Shown here one piece after another: positions 38,047 through 38,668 of a stretch of 38,668 bases of DNA; position 1 is the stretch's first letter; every line of letters starts with the position of its first letter. This stretch comes from Spirochaetales bacterium (GTDB taxonomy: Bacteria; Spirochaetota; Spirochaetia; Sphaerochaetales; Sphaerochaetaceae). A program made the translations under genes and the position numbers. The DNA is taken from NCBI GenBank assembly GCA_012728215.1, contig JAAYFO010000068.1:1-38668 (forward strand), in the 5' to 3' direction. Below the pieces are notes generated by a model. That model was not told where the DNA came from, made no database searches, and saw only the letters and a program-made list of their open reading frames with translations.

Positions 38047-38668
38047 CACTTTTCACATCCAACGAAGCTCAGAACTTCAGTTCCGTCTGCCTTTCCGGGA
38101 AGACGGTCGTCAGTGAAGGCTATCTTGAGCACCTGATGAATATCATTGACGGTGAAGAAGGTAAGTCCGTTCTTAACGCAGTCATCAAGTTTCATGACGT
38201 CTTTTTTGTTGGTTCTTGGGATTATGACGTATTTGAACTTGTTGCGGGCAACAGCCAATGTCTTTTCCTTCAATCCGCCGATCTCCATGACCCTGCCGGT
38301 AAGCGACAGTTCGCCGGTCATTGCAAGATCACGTGCAATCATCTTTCCTGAGACAAGGGAATAGATGGCACAGCAGATTGCCGCACCTGCACTAGGCCCA
38401 TCCTTTGGCGTGGCTCCGTCTGGGAAGTGAATATGGACATTGTGAGTGTCAAACCATGCAGGATCCAGTCCATGCTCCTGTGCTTCGCTTCGAAGCAGCG
38501 AGAATGCTATGGTGGCTGATTCCTTCATCACATCGCCAAGCTGTCCTGTCAGTTTGAGCTCTCCCTTTCCGCCAGGAATGCTGATTGCCTCGATTCCAAG
38601 TGTGGTGCCTCCCAATCCGTTGTAGGCCAGACCTATCGACATGCCAGGCTTGTCAGCTCTGATGATGT
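38046..38668 (-). CDS. lon: Lon protease, C-terminal end (partial)
   Basis: The frame enters from the right edge and ends at 38046, leaving about 207 residues of an ATP-dependent protease. The proteolytic domain is clear: G-L-A-Y-N-G-L-G-G (the family W-T-x-x-G-G region), H-I-H-F-P-D-G-A-T-P-K-D-G-P-S-A-G with the nucleophilic serine, the M-T-G-E-L-S-L-T-G-R-V-M-E-I-G-G-L-K-E-K stretch with the catalytic lysine, and the K-K-D-V tail. The AAA+ part is outside the window. The U32 gene follows with a one-base overlap, so the two are co-transcribed. Confidence 0.95.
   Translation of the reverse strand, partial: IIRADKPGMSIGLAYNGLGGTTLGIEAISIPGGKGELKLTGQLGDVMKESATIAFSLLRSEAQEHGLDPAWFDTHNVHIHFPDGATPKDGPSAGAAICCAIYSLVSGKMIARDLAMTGELSLTGRVMEIGGLKEKTLAVARNKFKYVIIPRTNKKDVMKLDDCVKNGLTFFTVNDIHQVLKIAFTDDRLPGKADGTEVLSFVGCEK

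Noticed and set aside
1-38668. tRNA, rRNA, CRISPR array, insertion sequence or phage region
   Set aside because: I scanned for such features by eye and saw no cloverleaf, no regular spaced repeats, no transposase or integrase motifs; a covariance-model search was not possible.

Overview
The window reads as a stretch of a spirochaete chromosome, most likely from the Treponema/Sphaerochaeta side of the phylum. Pointers are a 56-residue Cys4 zinc-ribbon protein of a kind I recall from spirochaetes, an archaeal-type short cytidylate kinase, a lipid II pathway (murC, murE, ddl, uppP) beside a predicted outer-membrane beta-barrel protein, and an Hc1-like histone. This placement rests on recalled family resemblance and no search was run. 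Almost everything is chromosomal housekeeping. I see no transposase, phage gene, integrase, CRISPR array, rRNA or tRNA.

Layout. 1-192 is the end of an alpha/beta hydrolase. 401-2084 is the infC-rpmI-rplT translation operon plus a coiled-coil protein with an aspartate-rich tail, closed by a terminator. 2118-7264 holds class II aldolase (-), a membrane-anchored unknown (+), an EamA transporter (+), TatD nuclease (-) and an ornithine-decarboxylase-like enzyme (-). 7456-12004 is a purine block, hpt-purA-purB, ending in an MFS transporter. 12027-13795 is a glycosyltransferase plus a cell-wall amidase. 13796-14159 is a gene-poor gap with a weak trace of a decayed reading frame. 14160-17762 is serS, pncB and uppP. 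On the opposite strand murE-ddl-dinB (21404 to 17670) runs into uppP, and the two 3' ends overlap by 93 bases. 21473-22838 is a TSCPD protein plus an outer-membrane protein; 22892-23168 is the zinc-ribbon gene with its own promoter and terminator. 23205-27233 is murC-yicC-cmk-rpoZ-miaA with overlapping or short-spaced joints. 27243-32219 (-) is folC, an RqcH-like NFACT protein, a degenerate MEMO1-like protein and an unknown single-span membrane protein. 32322-34514 is a long-chain acyl-CoA ligase plus a YhbY RNA-binding protein. 34546-38668 (-) is lon (end only), a U32 protein, a secreted helical-repeat protein, a membrane glycosyltransferase and the Hc1-like histone.

The genes mainly serve translation and its quality control (IF3, L35, L20, SerRS, MiaA, U32/TrhP-type, RqcH-like, YhbY, YicC), purine and pyridine salvage, and wall precursor synthesis and recycling (MurC, MurE, Ddl, UppP, amidase).

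The most unusual signal is in how genes start. Some have a clear Shine-Dalgarno, often with a TTG or GTG start (murC, rpoZ, miscellaneous others). A second group has no usable Shine-Dalgarno and instead a -10-like hexamer 6-10 bases before the start codon (unknown at 3318, EamA, glycosyltransferase at 12062, dinB, murE, TSCPD, the 28652 membrane protein, folC), which fits leaderless mRNAs. Other points worth a look are the 28652 gene product, which vaguely resembles a degenerate kinase on a membrane anchor; the missing P-loop lysine in the cytidylate kinase; and the altered diamino-acid motif in MurE. I found no clear multi-gene system that looks wholly new.
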